A DNA stretch of 39,830 nt, from positions 1 through 39,830 of the forward strand of contig NZ_JAMOHV010000019.1 in the NCBI RefSeq assembly GCF_024448505.1, read 5' to 3'. Shown here piece after piece: positions 18,087 to 26,181 of the stretch (the first letter of the stretch is position 1; the number at the start of each line of letters is the position of its first letter). The position numbers were made by a program, and so were the translations under genes. Under the pieces are notes generated by a model that did not search any database, was not told the DNA's origin, and saw only the letters and a program-made list of their open reading frames with translations. This DNA comes from Stutzerimonas degradans (lineage in GTDB: Bacteria; Pseudomonadota; Gammaproteobacteria; Pseudomonadales; Pseudomonadaceae).

Positions 18087-18779
18087 TCAGAGCGCTTCGG
18101 CCCCCTCGCCGGCGCTCATCACCAGCGGGCGGATTTTCTGCAGCTGGGTTTCCAGCGAGTAGGTCAGGCTGGAAGCCATCGAGAAGAAGCTGAGGAACGC
18201 CTTGAGGTTGCAGTCACCCTCGCAGGTATCGACGATCCGCTGCCAGAATGCCTGATTGACCAGCTGCAGCTGCTGGAACGAACGCACCAGCCCGCGCAGT
18301 TCCCAGTCGGCATGCCGCCCTTCACGCAGGTTGAAATACTGACGGGCCAGGTACAGCGACACCGCCCGCAGCACGAACTCGCGATTGCTGGCGAATGGCA
18401 GGTGCTGTTGGGCCATCGGCTTGAGCCGGCCGAGCACCGGACAGGCGCTGGTGGCCATGATCACCCCGAGCAGCGCCCGCAGGCCCTCTTCGAGACCGAC
18501 CAGCTTGGTGTATTCGCGCTCCGGTGTGCGTACCCAGACCAGCGCCTTCTGGATCGCCGGCAGGCCCTGAAAGTCCTCGATGACCCGGTGCAGGTCGACC
18601 GCAGCCGGGCAATGGCTGAATTCGTTCTGACTCAGCGGACAATTGCTGCAACGCTGATGCTCCAGCCGTGTCCACTTCGGTGCCTGCGCGGCACCTTCCT
18701 TGTCGTAGGCGCGATCCAGTTCGATCCGGTAACTGAAGTCGTGCTCATCATCCAGGGTGATGCGGTATTCAATAGCCAT
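18087..18779 (-). CDS. DUF6901-like Cys-rich protein
   Basis: A 230-residue cytoplasmic protein I associate, from memory, with the DUF6901 family of pseudomonads. Its N-terminus is a beta-rich module (IEYRITLDDEHDFSYRIELD), followed by a C-x2-C-x9-C cluster (C44, C47, C57) that could bind metal, then a helical body with C113, H126, C186 and C190 (C-x3-C). ATG 18779 is chosen over TTG 18782 because GGAG lies 5 bases from it. No enzyme motif was found. It is convergent with the usp gene and lies downstream of uup in the same direction. A metal- or redox-sensing role is a guess from the Cys pattern. Confidence 0.7.
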   Translation of the reverse strand: MAIEYRITLDDEHDFSYRIELDRAYDKEGAAQAPKWTRLEHQRCSNCPLSQNEFSHCPAAVDLHRVIEDFQGLPAIQKALVWVRTPEREYTKLVGLEEGLRALLGVIMATSACPVLGRLKPMAQQHLPFASNREFVLRAVSLYLARQYFNLREGRHADWELRGLVRSFQQLQLVNQAFWQRIVDTCEGDCNLKAFLSFFSMASSLTYSLETQLQKIRPLVMSAGEGAEAL

Positions 18780-18912
18780 CAATACTCCATCGTCATGACT
18801 GCCAACCGCAGCGAAGTTAACCAGCAGGCCTCCGTAAGGTATTGATCCACCTCAGGAAGCCCGCTGCGCGCCGCGAACATCTTCAAGCACGACCGGCGCC
18901 CCTGAGGCGGTC

Positions 18913-20826
18913 TCAGTCCTCCAGCTCGGCCCAACGCTCCAGCAGCTGATCGAGCTCCTGCTGCAGTGCCTCCAGGCGCGCCAGTGCCGCGCCCGTTACC
19001 TCGGCCGGCTGCTGGTAGAACGCCGGATCGGACACCTGCGCCTGCAACGCCGCGATGGCCTGCTCCGCCGCATCGATCTGCCCCGGCAGCGCCTCGAGCT
19101 CGCGCTGCAGCTTGTAGCTGAGCTTCTTCTTCGCTGGCGCCGATTCGGCAACCGCCGGTGCTACAGGCACAGGCTCCGACTGCGGCTGGGCACTGGCCCT
19201 GCTTTCCGCGGCTTCACCCACGCCGAGCAGGCGCGGCGAACCACCCTGACGCAGCCAGTCCTGATATCCACCGACGTACTCGCGCACCTCGCCGTTGCCT
19301 TGGAACACCAGCGTGCTGGTCACCACGTTGTCGAGGAACGCCCGGTCGTGGCTGACCATCAGCACCGTGCCCGGGAAGCCCAGCAGGACTTCTTCGAGCA
19401 GCTCCAGCGTCTCGACGTCGAGGTCGTTGGTCGGCTCGTCCAGCACCAGCAGGTTGGCCGGCTTGCTGAACAGCTTGGCGAGCAAGAGGCGTGCCCGCTC
19501 GCCACCCGACAACGCCTTGACCGGCGTGCGCGCACGTTGCGGGCTGAACAGGAAGTCGCCGAGGTAGCTCAGCACGTGGCGGTTCTGCCCGTCGATGGTG
19601 ATGAACTCGCGCCCCTCGGCGAGGTTGTCGATCACCGTCTTCTCCAGCTCCAGCTGGTGACGCAATTGGTCGAAATACGCCACTTCGAGCTTGGTGCCGA
19701 TCTCGATGCTGCCAGCTGTCGGCTGCAGTTCGCCGAGCAGGAGCTTGAGCAGAGTGGTCTTGCCGGTGCCGTTGGCGCCAAGCAGGCCGATACGGTCGCC
19801 ACGCTGCACGACCATGGAGAAATCACGGATCAGCGCCTCACCACCCGGATGGGCGAAGCTCACCTGCTCGGCGACGATCACCTGCTTGCCGGACTTGTCG
19901 GCGCTTTCCAGCTGGAAGCTCGCCTTGCCCTGACGCTCGCGACGCTGACTGCGCTCGACGCGCAGCGCCTTCAGCTCGCGCACGCGGCCCTCGTTGCGGG
20001 TACGGCGCGCCTTGATGCCCTGGCGAATCCAGACTTCTTCCTGGGCCAGCTTCTTGTCGAACAGCGCGTTGGCGGTTTCCTCTGCCGCCAGCTGCTGCTC
20101 CTTGTGCACCAGGAAACTGGCGTAGTCGCCGCTCCAGTCGATTAGATGGCCACGGTCGAGTTCGAGGATGCGCGTGGCCAGATTCTGCAGGAATGCCCGG
20201 TCGTGGGTGATGAACAACACTGCCCCGTTGAAGCCGGTCAGCGCCTCTTCCAGCCAGGCGATGGCGCCGATGTCCAAGTGGTTGGTCGGCTCGTCGAGCA
20301 GCAGCAGGTCGGGCTCGGAAACCAGCGCCTGGGCCAGTAGCACGCGACGCCGCCAGCCACCGGAAAGCTCGGCCAAGGTACGGTCGGCCGGTAGCTGCAG
20401 GCGGCTCAGGGTGCTTTCGACCAGCTGCTGCAGGCGCCAGCCGTCCTTGGCTTCCAGCGCCTGTTGCACGTGCATCAGCTTGTCGAGATCGGCCTGGTCC
20501 TGGATGTTCAGGCTGAGGTGGTGGTACTCGGCCAATAGTTCGCCGACACCTTCCAAGCCCTCGGCAACGACATCGAACACCGTACGGTCATCGGCGCGCG
20601 GCAGCTCCTGCGGCAGCTCGCCGATCTTCAGCCCCGGCGCGCGCCAGATCTCGCCGTCGTCGGCACTGCGATCGCCCTTGACCAGGCGCAGCATGCTCGA
20701 TTTGCCCGTGCCGTTGCGGCCGATGATGCAGACCCGCTCACCCCGCGCGATCTGCCAGGACACGCCGTCGAGCAGCGGCGTGGTGCCATAGGCCAGGGAT
20801 ACATCGGTGAACTTGAGCAGGGTCAT
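18913..20826 (-). CDS. uup: ABC-F ATPase Uup
   Basis: A 637-residue ABC-F protein with two nucleotide-binding domains and no membrane segment. The first has Walker A GRNGTGKS (36-43) and signature LSGGWRRRVLLAQ; the second has GANGTGKTTLL and LSGGERARLLLAK, each followed by DEPTNHLD or DEPTNDLD. The C-terminal 80 residues form a coiled coil (ELEALPGQIDAAEQAIAAL, then LEALQQELDQLLERWAELED), the Uup hallmark. Uup binds ribosomes and DNA and limits transposon precise excision in E. coli. ATG 20826 has GGAGG upstream; the longer frame lacks one. It is divergent from slt, an arrangement also known in P. aeruginosa. Confidence 0.93.
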   Translation of the reverse strand: MTLLKFTDVSLAYGTTPLLDGVSWQIARGERVCIIGRNGTGKSSMLRLVKGDRSADDGEIWRAPGLKIGELPQELPRADDRTVFDVVAEGLEGVGELLAEYHHLSLNIQDQADLDKLMHVQQALEAKDGWRLQQLVESTLSRLQLPADRTLAELSGGWRRRVLLAQALVSEPDLLLLDEPTNHLDIGAIAWLEEALTGFNGAVLFITHDRAFLQNLATRILELDRGHLIDWSGDYASFLVHKEQQLAAEETANALFDKKLAQEEVWIRQGIKARRTRNEGRVRELKALRVERSQRRERQGKASFQLESADKSGKQVIVAEQVSFAHPGGEALIRDFSMVVQRGDRIGLLGANGTGKTTLLKLLLGELQPTAGSIEIGTKLEVAYFDQLRHQLELEKTVIDNLAEGREFITIDGQNRHVLSYLGDFLFSPQRARTPVKALSGGERARLLLAKLFSKPANLLVLDEPTNDLDVETLELLEEVLLGFPGTVLMVSHDRAFLDNVVTSTLVFQGNGEVREYVGGYQDWLRQGGSPRLLGVGEAAESRASAQPQSEPVPVAPAVAESAPAKKKLSYKLQRELEALPGQIDAAEQAIAALQAQVSDPAFYQQPAEVTGAALARLEALQQELDQLLERWAELED

Positions 20827-20845
20827 GACTACCTCCGGAAAACAG

Positions 20846-20907
20846 GGCGCGCAGTCTAGCAGATGCGCGCCTGCCGGCCGCGGATACGCCCATCCCGAAG
20901 GCGTATC
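20846..20907. repeat. Two consecutive perfect hairpins upstream of uup
   Basis: GGCGCGCA/TGCGCGCC (20846-20853 and 20864-20871, 10-base loop) and GATACGCC/GGCGTATC (20883-20890 and 20900-20907, 9-base loop) are both perfect 8-bp stems. They lie 20-81 bases upstream of the uup ATG in the 212-base gap shared with slt. In a uup transcript they could form a structured leader; neither has a T tract. Confidence 0.5.
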
Positions 20908-21038
20908 GGGAGCAGCTCGCGCAAGCCCCGGCCAGACGCCGCGCAATAGTTCCCGGCACTCGTCCAAAGCGCATTTAACTGGCCGTCCCGGCAGGCTAAG
21001 CTAGCGCCGTAATACACCCGCCTCTTCCCGGAAGTCTC

Positions 21039-22961
21039 ATGCGCAGTCGACTCTCCAACCTGCTGCTCTGCCTGTGTTTTTCAACGCTGGCCGTGGATGT
21101 CTCGGCCGCCAGCCTGACTCAGCAGCGCCAACTCTACGATGAAGCCAAGCGCGCCCTGGCCAAGGGCGACAGCGCACCGTACCGGCGCCACGCCAGCGCA
21201 CTGCGCGACTATCCGCTGGAACCGTACCTGGCCTACGACGAGCTGACCGCTCGGCTCAAGACCGCGAGCACCGCGGAGATCGAGAAGTTTCTCGCCGAAC
21301 ACGGCGACCTGCCGCAGATCAGCTGGATGAAACTGCGCTGGCTGCGTCTTCTGGCAGCGCGCGGCGACTGGCCCACGTTCCTCAAGTACTACGATCCGAA
21401 GCTGAACTTCACCGAGCTGGACTGCCTGTTCGGCCAGTATCAGCTCGGCCGCGGCCTGCCCGAAGGCGATGCCACCGCCGAGCGCCTCTGGCTGGTCGGC
21501 AAATCGCAGCCCGAAGCCTGCGACGTGCTGTTCACGCAATGGACCGCCAAGGGCGGGCTCACCGAGGAGCGCCGCTGGAAACGCACCAAGCTCGCGGTGG
21601 AGGCCGGCAACTACGGGCTGGCCAGCTTCCTCAGCAAGAACCTGTCGAGCCTGCGCGGCCACGGCGAGCTACTCGTCGAGGTCGCGCAGAAGCCGCCGAT
21701 GCTGAGCCAGACCGCGCGTTTTTCCGGCAGCCATCCGGCCATGGCCGACGTGGTCGCCATCGGCCTGCGCCGCCTCGCCCGCCAGGACCCGGAGAAGGCA
21801 CTGGCCTTGCTCGACGGCTATGCCCGGCGCCACGCCTTCTCCGCCGAAGAAAAGGTGGCGATCGCCCGGCAGATCGGCCTGACGCTGGCCAAGCGCTTCG
21901 ACAGCCGCGCGCTGCAGGTGATGGCCGAGTACGACCCGGAGCTGCGCGACAACACCGTCAGCGAATGGCGGGCGCGCCTGCTGCTGCGCCTGGGCCGCTG
22001 GGAAGATGTCTATGCGCTGACCCAGCGTTTCCCCGACGAGCTGGCCAAGAGCAACCGCTGGCGCTACTGGCAGGCGCGCAGCCTGGAACTGGCCAAGCCG
22101 CAGAGCCCGCAGGCGATCTCGCTGTACCAGCCGGTCGCCGCCGAACGCGACTTCTACGGCTTCCTCTCGGCCGATCGCATACAGGCGCCGTACAAGCTCA
22201 ACCACCAGCCACTGGCCTTGCCACCCAAGCTGGTACAGAAGGTCCGCAACACCGCCGGCATCCGCCGCGCGCTGGAATTCCACGCACGTGGGCAGATCGT
22301 CGATGGCCGGCGCGAGTGGTATCACGTCAGCCGACTGTTCAGCCGTGACGAACTGGTGGCTCAGGCGCGACTGGCCTACGAGATGGGCTGGTATTTCCCG
22401 GCGATCCGCAGCATCAGCCAGGCACAGTACTGGGATGACCTCGACATCCGCTTCCCGATGGCGCACCGCAGCACGCTGGTCAACGCGGCGAAGGCACGGG
22501 AAATCCACCCGAGCTGGGTGTTCGCCATCACCCGCCAGGAAAGCGCGTTCATGGCCGATGCGCGTTCGCACGTCGGCGCCAGCGGCCTGATGCAGCTGAT
22601 GCCGGCAACGGCCAAGGAAACCGCGCGGCGCTTCGGCATTCCGCTGTCCTCGCCGCAGCAGGTGCTCAACCCGAACGTCAACATCCAGCTCGGCGCGGCG
22701 TATCTGAGCCAGATCTACGCGCAGTTCAACGGCAATCGCGTACTGGCCTCGGCCGCCTACAATGCCGGCCCCGGCCGCGTACGGCAGTGGCTGCGCGATG
22801 CCGGGCACCTGTCGTTCGATGTCTGGGTGGAGAACATCCCGTTCGACGAGACCCGCCAGTACGTGCAGAACGTGCTCACCTATTCGGTGATCTACGGGCA
22901 GAAGCTCAACGCGCCACAGCCGCTGGTGGAGTGGCACGAGCGCTATTTCGAGAATCAGTAA
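21039..22961 (+). CDS. slt: Soluble lytic murein transglycosylase Slt
   Basis: A 640-residue periplasmic enzyme that cuts peptidoglycan between MurNAc and GlcNAc, forming 1,6-anhydroMurNAc. A signal peptide covers about residues 1-23 (cleavage near VSA). The long alpha-superhelical U domain follows, then an L domain and a C-terminal lysozyme-like catalytic domain. Catalytic Glu is E501 in ITRQESAFMADARSHVGASG, followed by GLMQLMPATAKETA and AAYNAGPGRV, the family 1 signature. The length fits Slt70. It is divergent from uup and convergent with the MOSC gene. Confidence 0.95.
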   Translation: MRSRLSNLLLCLCFSTLAVDVSAASLTQQRQLYDEAKRALAKGDSAPYRRHASALRDYPLEPYLAYDELTARLKTASTAEIEKFLAEHGDLPQISWMKLRWLRLLAARGDWPTFLKYYDPKLNFTELDCLFGQYQLGRGLPEGDATAERLWLVGKSQPEACDVLFTQWTAKGGLTEERRWKRTKLAVEAGNYGLASFLSKNLSSLRGHGELLVEVAQKPPMLSQTARFSGSHPAMADVVAIGLRRLARQDPEKALALLDGYARRHAFSAEEKVAIARQIGLTLAKRFDSRALQVMAEYDPELRDNTVSEWRARLLLRLGRWEDVYALTQRFPDELAKSNRWRYWQARSLELAKPQSPQAISLYQPVAAERDFYGFLSADRIQAPYKLNHQPLALPPKLVQKVRNTAGIRRALEFHARGQIVDGRREWYHVSRLFSRDELVAQARLAYEMGWYFPAIRSISQAQYWDDLDIRFPMAHRSTLVNAAKAREIHPSWVFAITRQESAFMADARSHVGASGLMQLMPATAKETARRFGIPLSSPQQVLNPNVNIQLGAAYLSQIYAQFNGNRVLASAAYNAGPGRVRQWLRDAGHLSFDVWVENIPFDETRQYVQNVLTYSVIYGQKLNAPQPLVEWHERYFENQ

Positions 22962-23000
22962 GGCGAAGCCGGAGCGGCAGCAAGCGCCGCGCCGACCGAA

Positions 23001-23801
23001 TCATTCGAGGACTTCCACCGGCATGCCGACTTCGAGCAGCCCCCTGCCTTCGGCGATCAGGTTCTGGCCGAAGAACACACCGCCCGCCCGTTTGCGATAG
23101 CCCAGCAGTGTCGCCAGCGGCTCACTGTCGGCGCTGCGCTCGGCGGTGTGCAGGTCGATGGTCGGAATCGCGCAGCGCGAGCAGGGTTTGGCCACGCGGA
23201 AGGTCAGCGCACCGATGCGGATGCGCTTCCAGTCATCCTCGGCATAGGGCGCGGCGCCGGCGACCACCAGGTTCGGGCGAAAGCGCAGCATTTCCAGCGG
23301 CCGGCCGACCCGCGCGCAGAGGTCGTCGAGCGAGGCCTGGCCGATCAGCAGAAAGGGGAAACCGTCGCTGAAGGCCGTGTTCTCGCCGAGTCGTGCATAG
23401 TCGAGGTCGACCTGGATGCCGTAATCCTCCGGCAGGTAGACCAGACGGCAGGCCTGGCCGAGAAACTCCGACAGCCAGGCAGCCGCGGCTTCACCGGCAT
23501 CCGGCACCACCGGGTGGTTGTTCCAGACCTGCACACAGCGCATCAGCTGGTCACCCGGCACGCTCACCAGCAGCTCGGGCATGCCCGGCGCCGCCAGCTG
23601 CAACGCCGTATCGCCCTGCCAGTGCGCACGCAGCAACGCCATGCGCGGCACCGCGCGCTGGGTGAGGAAGCGCCCGGTACCGGCCGCGACCACCATCCAG
23701 CGTCGATCGCCGATCAGGCCGAGGGAGTCGCTGGCGCAGCGCTGCAACGATTCGCCGGCGGCAGATTTGAGGGGGAAACGGTACAGCGAGGACAGGTGCA
23801 T
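23001..23801 (-). CDS. MOSC-domain protein (YcbX-like)
   Basis: A 266-residue protein with an N-terminal beta-barrel MOSC_N domain (LSSLYRFPLKSAAGESLQ, GDRRWMVVAAGTGRFLTQR) and a C-terminal MOSC domain holding the conserved Cys in AKPCSRCAIPTIDLHT and the GVFFGQNL segment. MOSC proteins bind molybdenum cofactor or act in reduction of N-hydroxylated compounds (YcbX, YiiM); this one lacks the ferredoxin domain of E. coli YcbX. It is 46 bases downstream of cheV on the same strand and may be read from the same transcript, though no functional tie to chemotaxis is evident. Confidence 0.88.
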   Translation of the reverse strand: MHLSSLYRFPLKSAAGESLQRCASDSLGLIGDRRWMVVAAGTGRFLTQRAVPRMALLRAHWQGDTALQLAAPGMPELLVSVPGDQLMRCVQVWNNHPVVPDAGEAAAAWLSEFLGQACRLVYLPEDYGIQVDLDYARLGENTAFSDGFPFLLIGQASLDDLCARVGRPLEMLRFRPNLVVAGAAPYAEDDWKRIRIGALTFRVAKPCSRCAIPTIDLHTAERSADSEPLATLLGYRKRAGGVFFGQNLIAEGRGLLEVGMPVEVLE

Positions 23802-23847
23802 GCTGCGCCTCCAGCGAGCGGAAAGCGCAGCAGCATAGCAGAGCGGA

Positions 23848-24780
23848 TCAGGCCGGTTCGTCGCGCTGCAGACGCTCGCGGATCACGTCGACCAGCTTCT
23901 CCGGCTGGAACTTGGAGAGGAAGTTGTCGCAGCCGACCTTCTGCACCATCGCCTGGTTGAAACTGCCCGACAGCGAGGTGTGCAGCACCACATAGAGATC
24001 GCGCATGCGCGGGTCCTGGCGGATCTCGGTGGTCAGCCGGTAGCCATCCATCTCCGGCATTTCGGCATCGGTGAAGACCATCAGCAGCTTGTCGGTCAGC
24101 ACCTCGCCGGCGTCGGCCCAGGCCTTGAGCTGATTCAGGCCCTTGAGGCCGTCACTGGCGGTATGGATCGTCAGGCCGAGCTGGGTCAGCGTTTCACGCA
24201 GCTGCGCCAGGGCGACGCTGGAATCGTCGACGCACAGCACCTCACGGCCGCGCGCGCGTTCGAGCAGCGGATCGGCCAGGCGATCGGCGGAAATGCTGGT
24301 GCTGTAAGGGACGATCTCGGCGAGGACCTTCTCGACGTCGATCACCTCGACCAGTTCGTTGTCGACCTTGGTGATCGCCGTGAGGTAGTGCTGACGTCCG
24401 GCGGTTCCCGGCGGCGGCAGCACTTCCTCCCAGTTCAGGTTGAGGATGCGGTCGACGCCGCCGACCAGGAAGGCCTGCACCGTGCGGTTGTACTCGGTGA
24501 CGATGATGGTGCTGCGCTCGTCCGGCACCAGCGGGCGCAGGCCGATGGCGCGCGACAGGTCGATCACCGGCAGCGTCTGGCCGCGCAGGTTGACCACCCC
24601 GCATACCGAGCTGTGACGATGCGGCATGAGCGTCATCTTCGGCAGCTGGACGACCTCCTGCACCTTGAACACGTTGATGGCGAACCGTTGACGCCCGGAC
24701 AGGCGGAACATGAGGATTTCCAGCCGGTTCTGGCCCACCAAGCGGGTGCGCTGATCGACTGAATCGAGAATGCCGGCCAT
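23848..24780 (-). CDS. cheV: Chemotaxis coupling protein CheV
   Basis: A 310-residue fusion of a CheW domain (about 1-165: FAINVFKVQEVVQLP, VVNLRGQTLPVIDL) and a response-regulator receiver domain (about 178-310). In the receiver, acidic D185-D186 sit in VDDSS, the phospho-acceptor is D238 in VFTDAEMPEMDGYRL, and the conserved Lys is in FLSKFQ. CheV couples chemoreceptors to CheA and adapts by phosphorylation. ATG 24780 has an AAGGAG site. A near-perfect FliA promoter (24812-24838) lies upstream, so the gene should be expressed with late flagellar genes, independently of the yegS-like gene behind it. Confidence 0.95.
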   Translation of the reverse strand: MAGILDSVDQRTRLVGQNRLEILMFRLSGRQRFAINVFKVQEVVQLPKMTLMPHRHSSVCGVVNLRGQTLPVIDLSRAIGLRPLVPDERSTIIVTEYNRTVQAFLVGGVDRILNLNWEEVLPPPGTAGRQHYLTAITKVDNELVEVIDVEKVLAEIVPYSTSISADRLADPLLERARGREVLCVDDSSVALAQLRETLTQLGLTIHTASDGLKGLNQLKAWADAGEVLTDKLLMVFTDAEMPEMDGYRLTTEIRQDPRMRDLYVVLHTSLSGSFNQAMVQKVGCDNFLSKFQPEKLVDVIRERLQRDEPA

Positions 24781-24811
24781 TGCGGGCTCCTTGGACGAAG
24801 TGGATATCGTG

Positions 24812-24838
24812 ATATCGGCCACATTGCCGCGCCCTTTA
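24812..24838 (-). promoter_or_regulatory. Sigma28 (FliA) promoter of cheV
   Basis: On the minus strand TAAAG (24838-24834) is followed after 14 bases by GCCGATAT (24819-24812). The known FliA consensus TAAAGTTT-N11-GCCGATAA has the same spacing and differs only in the TTT and the last base. Transcription would start near 24805, giving a leader of about 25 bases to cheV. Confidence 0.85.
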
Positions 24839-24903
24839 AGCGCGATGTCGATCCGCCGGCGAAATCGACCGCCAAATCCGCTCTCACCCACCCGCGCAGC
24901 GGC

Positions 24904-25803
24904 TCAATCCTGGTGCAGCAGCGGCGAATCCGCCGGCAGGTGCATGCGCAACGCGCCGGGCCGCACGCGGAAATGCAGGCTGGCCTCGGCCACCGGCTCG
25001 CCATCCAGATTGATGTCGATCGGCTCCGGCGCCTCGACTTCCAGCCACGCCAGCCGCGCGTTGACCGAGACGGCCTCGACGCCACGCAATCCGCCGCTGA
25101 GCAACGTACCCAGCGTGCCCACGGCATCTTCCGGCGCCGGCACGATGCAGACATCCAGCAGGCCGTCATCGATCAGAGCCTGTGGACAGAGCAGCTGCCC
25201 GCCCCCGGCCTGACGACCGTTGCCGATGCCGAGCGCGAGGAAGTCGCCCTCCCACTCGAAATCCGGCCCGCGAAAACGGCCATAGGCGGAATGAATCTCG
25301 GCGAAGCGCGTCAGCCCGGTCAGCAGGTAGGCACCACCGCCGAGCACGCGCTTGAGATCTTCCGAGGTGTTGGCCGTGACCTTCGAGCCGAATCCGCCAG
25401 TGGCCATGTTGACGAATGGACTGCCGTTCATCTCACCGAGGTCGATCGCCACTGCCGGCTGGTCCAGCAGCCCCAGCGCGTCGAAGGGCTCCGAGGGAAT
25501 TCCCGCGGCGCGGGCAAAATCGTTGGCGCTGCCCAGCGGCAGCAACGCCAGACTGGCGTCGGCTGGATGCCGCAGCATGGCTTCGGCCACTTCGTGCAGC
25601 GTGCCGTCGCCACCGCCGGCAATCAGCAGGCGATGGCCGGCATCGAGCGCCTCGCAGACCAGCCGTTCGACATCCCCGGCCTCCCAGGTGACGCGCACGG
25701 CCAGGTCCCAGCCGAGTTCACGCTGCCGGTCCACGGCGGCGCGCACCTCGTCGTTGAGCGACTGCTTGCCATGCAGGATGAGCAAGGCTTTGGGCTGGCT
25801 CAT
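24904..25803 (-). CDS. yegS: YegS/diacylglycerol-kinase-family lipid kinase
   Basis: A 299-residue lipid kinase of the YegS/DgkB type. The catalytic loop GGGDGTLHEVA starts at residue 63, and PLGSANDFARA (89-99) is the second nucleotide-binding element. The C-terminal beta-sandwich has DGLLDVCIVPA and INLDGEP, as in the family. It phosphorylates a lipid alcohol, phosphatidylglycerol in E. coli YegS, at the membrane face. ATG 25803 has AAGGAAG upstream. The gene begins a minus-strand run (this gene, cheV, MOSC) and is divergent from the exopolysaccharide cluster across a 378-base gap. Confidence 0.9.
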   Translation of the reverse strand: MSQPKALLILHGKQSLNDEVRAAVDRQRELGWDLAVRVTWEAGDVERLVCEALDAGHRLLIAGGGDGTLHEVAEAMLRHPADASLALLPLGSANDFARAAGIPSEPFDALGLLDQPAVAIDLGEMNGSPFVNMATGGFGSKVTANTSEDLKRVLGGGAYLLTGLTRFAEIHSAYGRFRGPDFEWEGDFLALGIGNGRQAGGGQLLCPQALIDDGLLDVCIVPAPEDAVGTLGTLLSGGLRGVEAVSVNARLAWLEVEAPEPIDINLDGEPVAEASLHFRVRPGALRMHLPADSPLLHQD

Positions 25804-26181
25804 GAAAGCGCTTCCTTCTAGTCGGATACGCAGATCAGACCTGTCGCGCCGGTGGAAAGTTGTAGCGGGCGGCTCGTTTGGGATTAACCCAAAACTTCGA
25901 TAGGTGCGGCCACCGGTCGGCAGCCCACGCCGCTCCGGCGCAGCTTCGATGGTGCGCCGGAATAGCGACACCCCATGAAAATCAACGAGTTACAGGACAG
26001 AACAGATTTTTTACAGATTCCTGGCGGGGCCTCGTGAGCCAATGAACTCATTTCACCAAGGACGGTCGGAGCCATTGTCCTAAATGAGGTTGCGATAGCC
26101 GCCTGCCATCAGGCAGTGCGTGCCGCGGCGATTCGAAACGAGCAAAGACCAGCCGTAGTAGCTGAGGAAGGGAGCCTTGTA
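25804..26181. promoter_or_regulatory. Control region upstream of the exopolysaccharide cluster
   Basis: A 378-base divergent gap with no credible gene. It holds a TTTGGG-N5-CCCAAA palindrome (25877-25893), a strong hairpin (25935-25960) and an AT-rich stretch with two ACAGATT copies near 26003-26019. I found no convincing sigma70, sigma54 or sigma28 promoter by eye, although one must exist here for the cluster. Confidence 0.5.
25935..25960. repeat. Strong hairpin upstream of the exopolysaccharide cluster
   Basis: CCGGCGCA (25935-25942) and TGCGCCGG (25953-25960) form a perfect 8-bp GC-rich stem with a 10-base loop. It has no T tract on either strand. It could shape a leader RNA of the cluster or of the lipid kinase gene. 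Confidence 0.45.
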
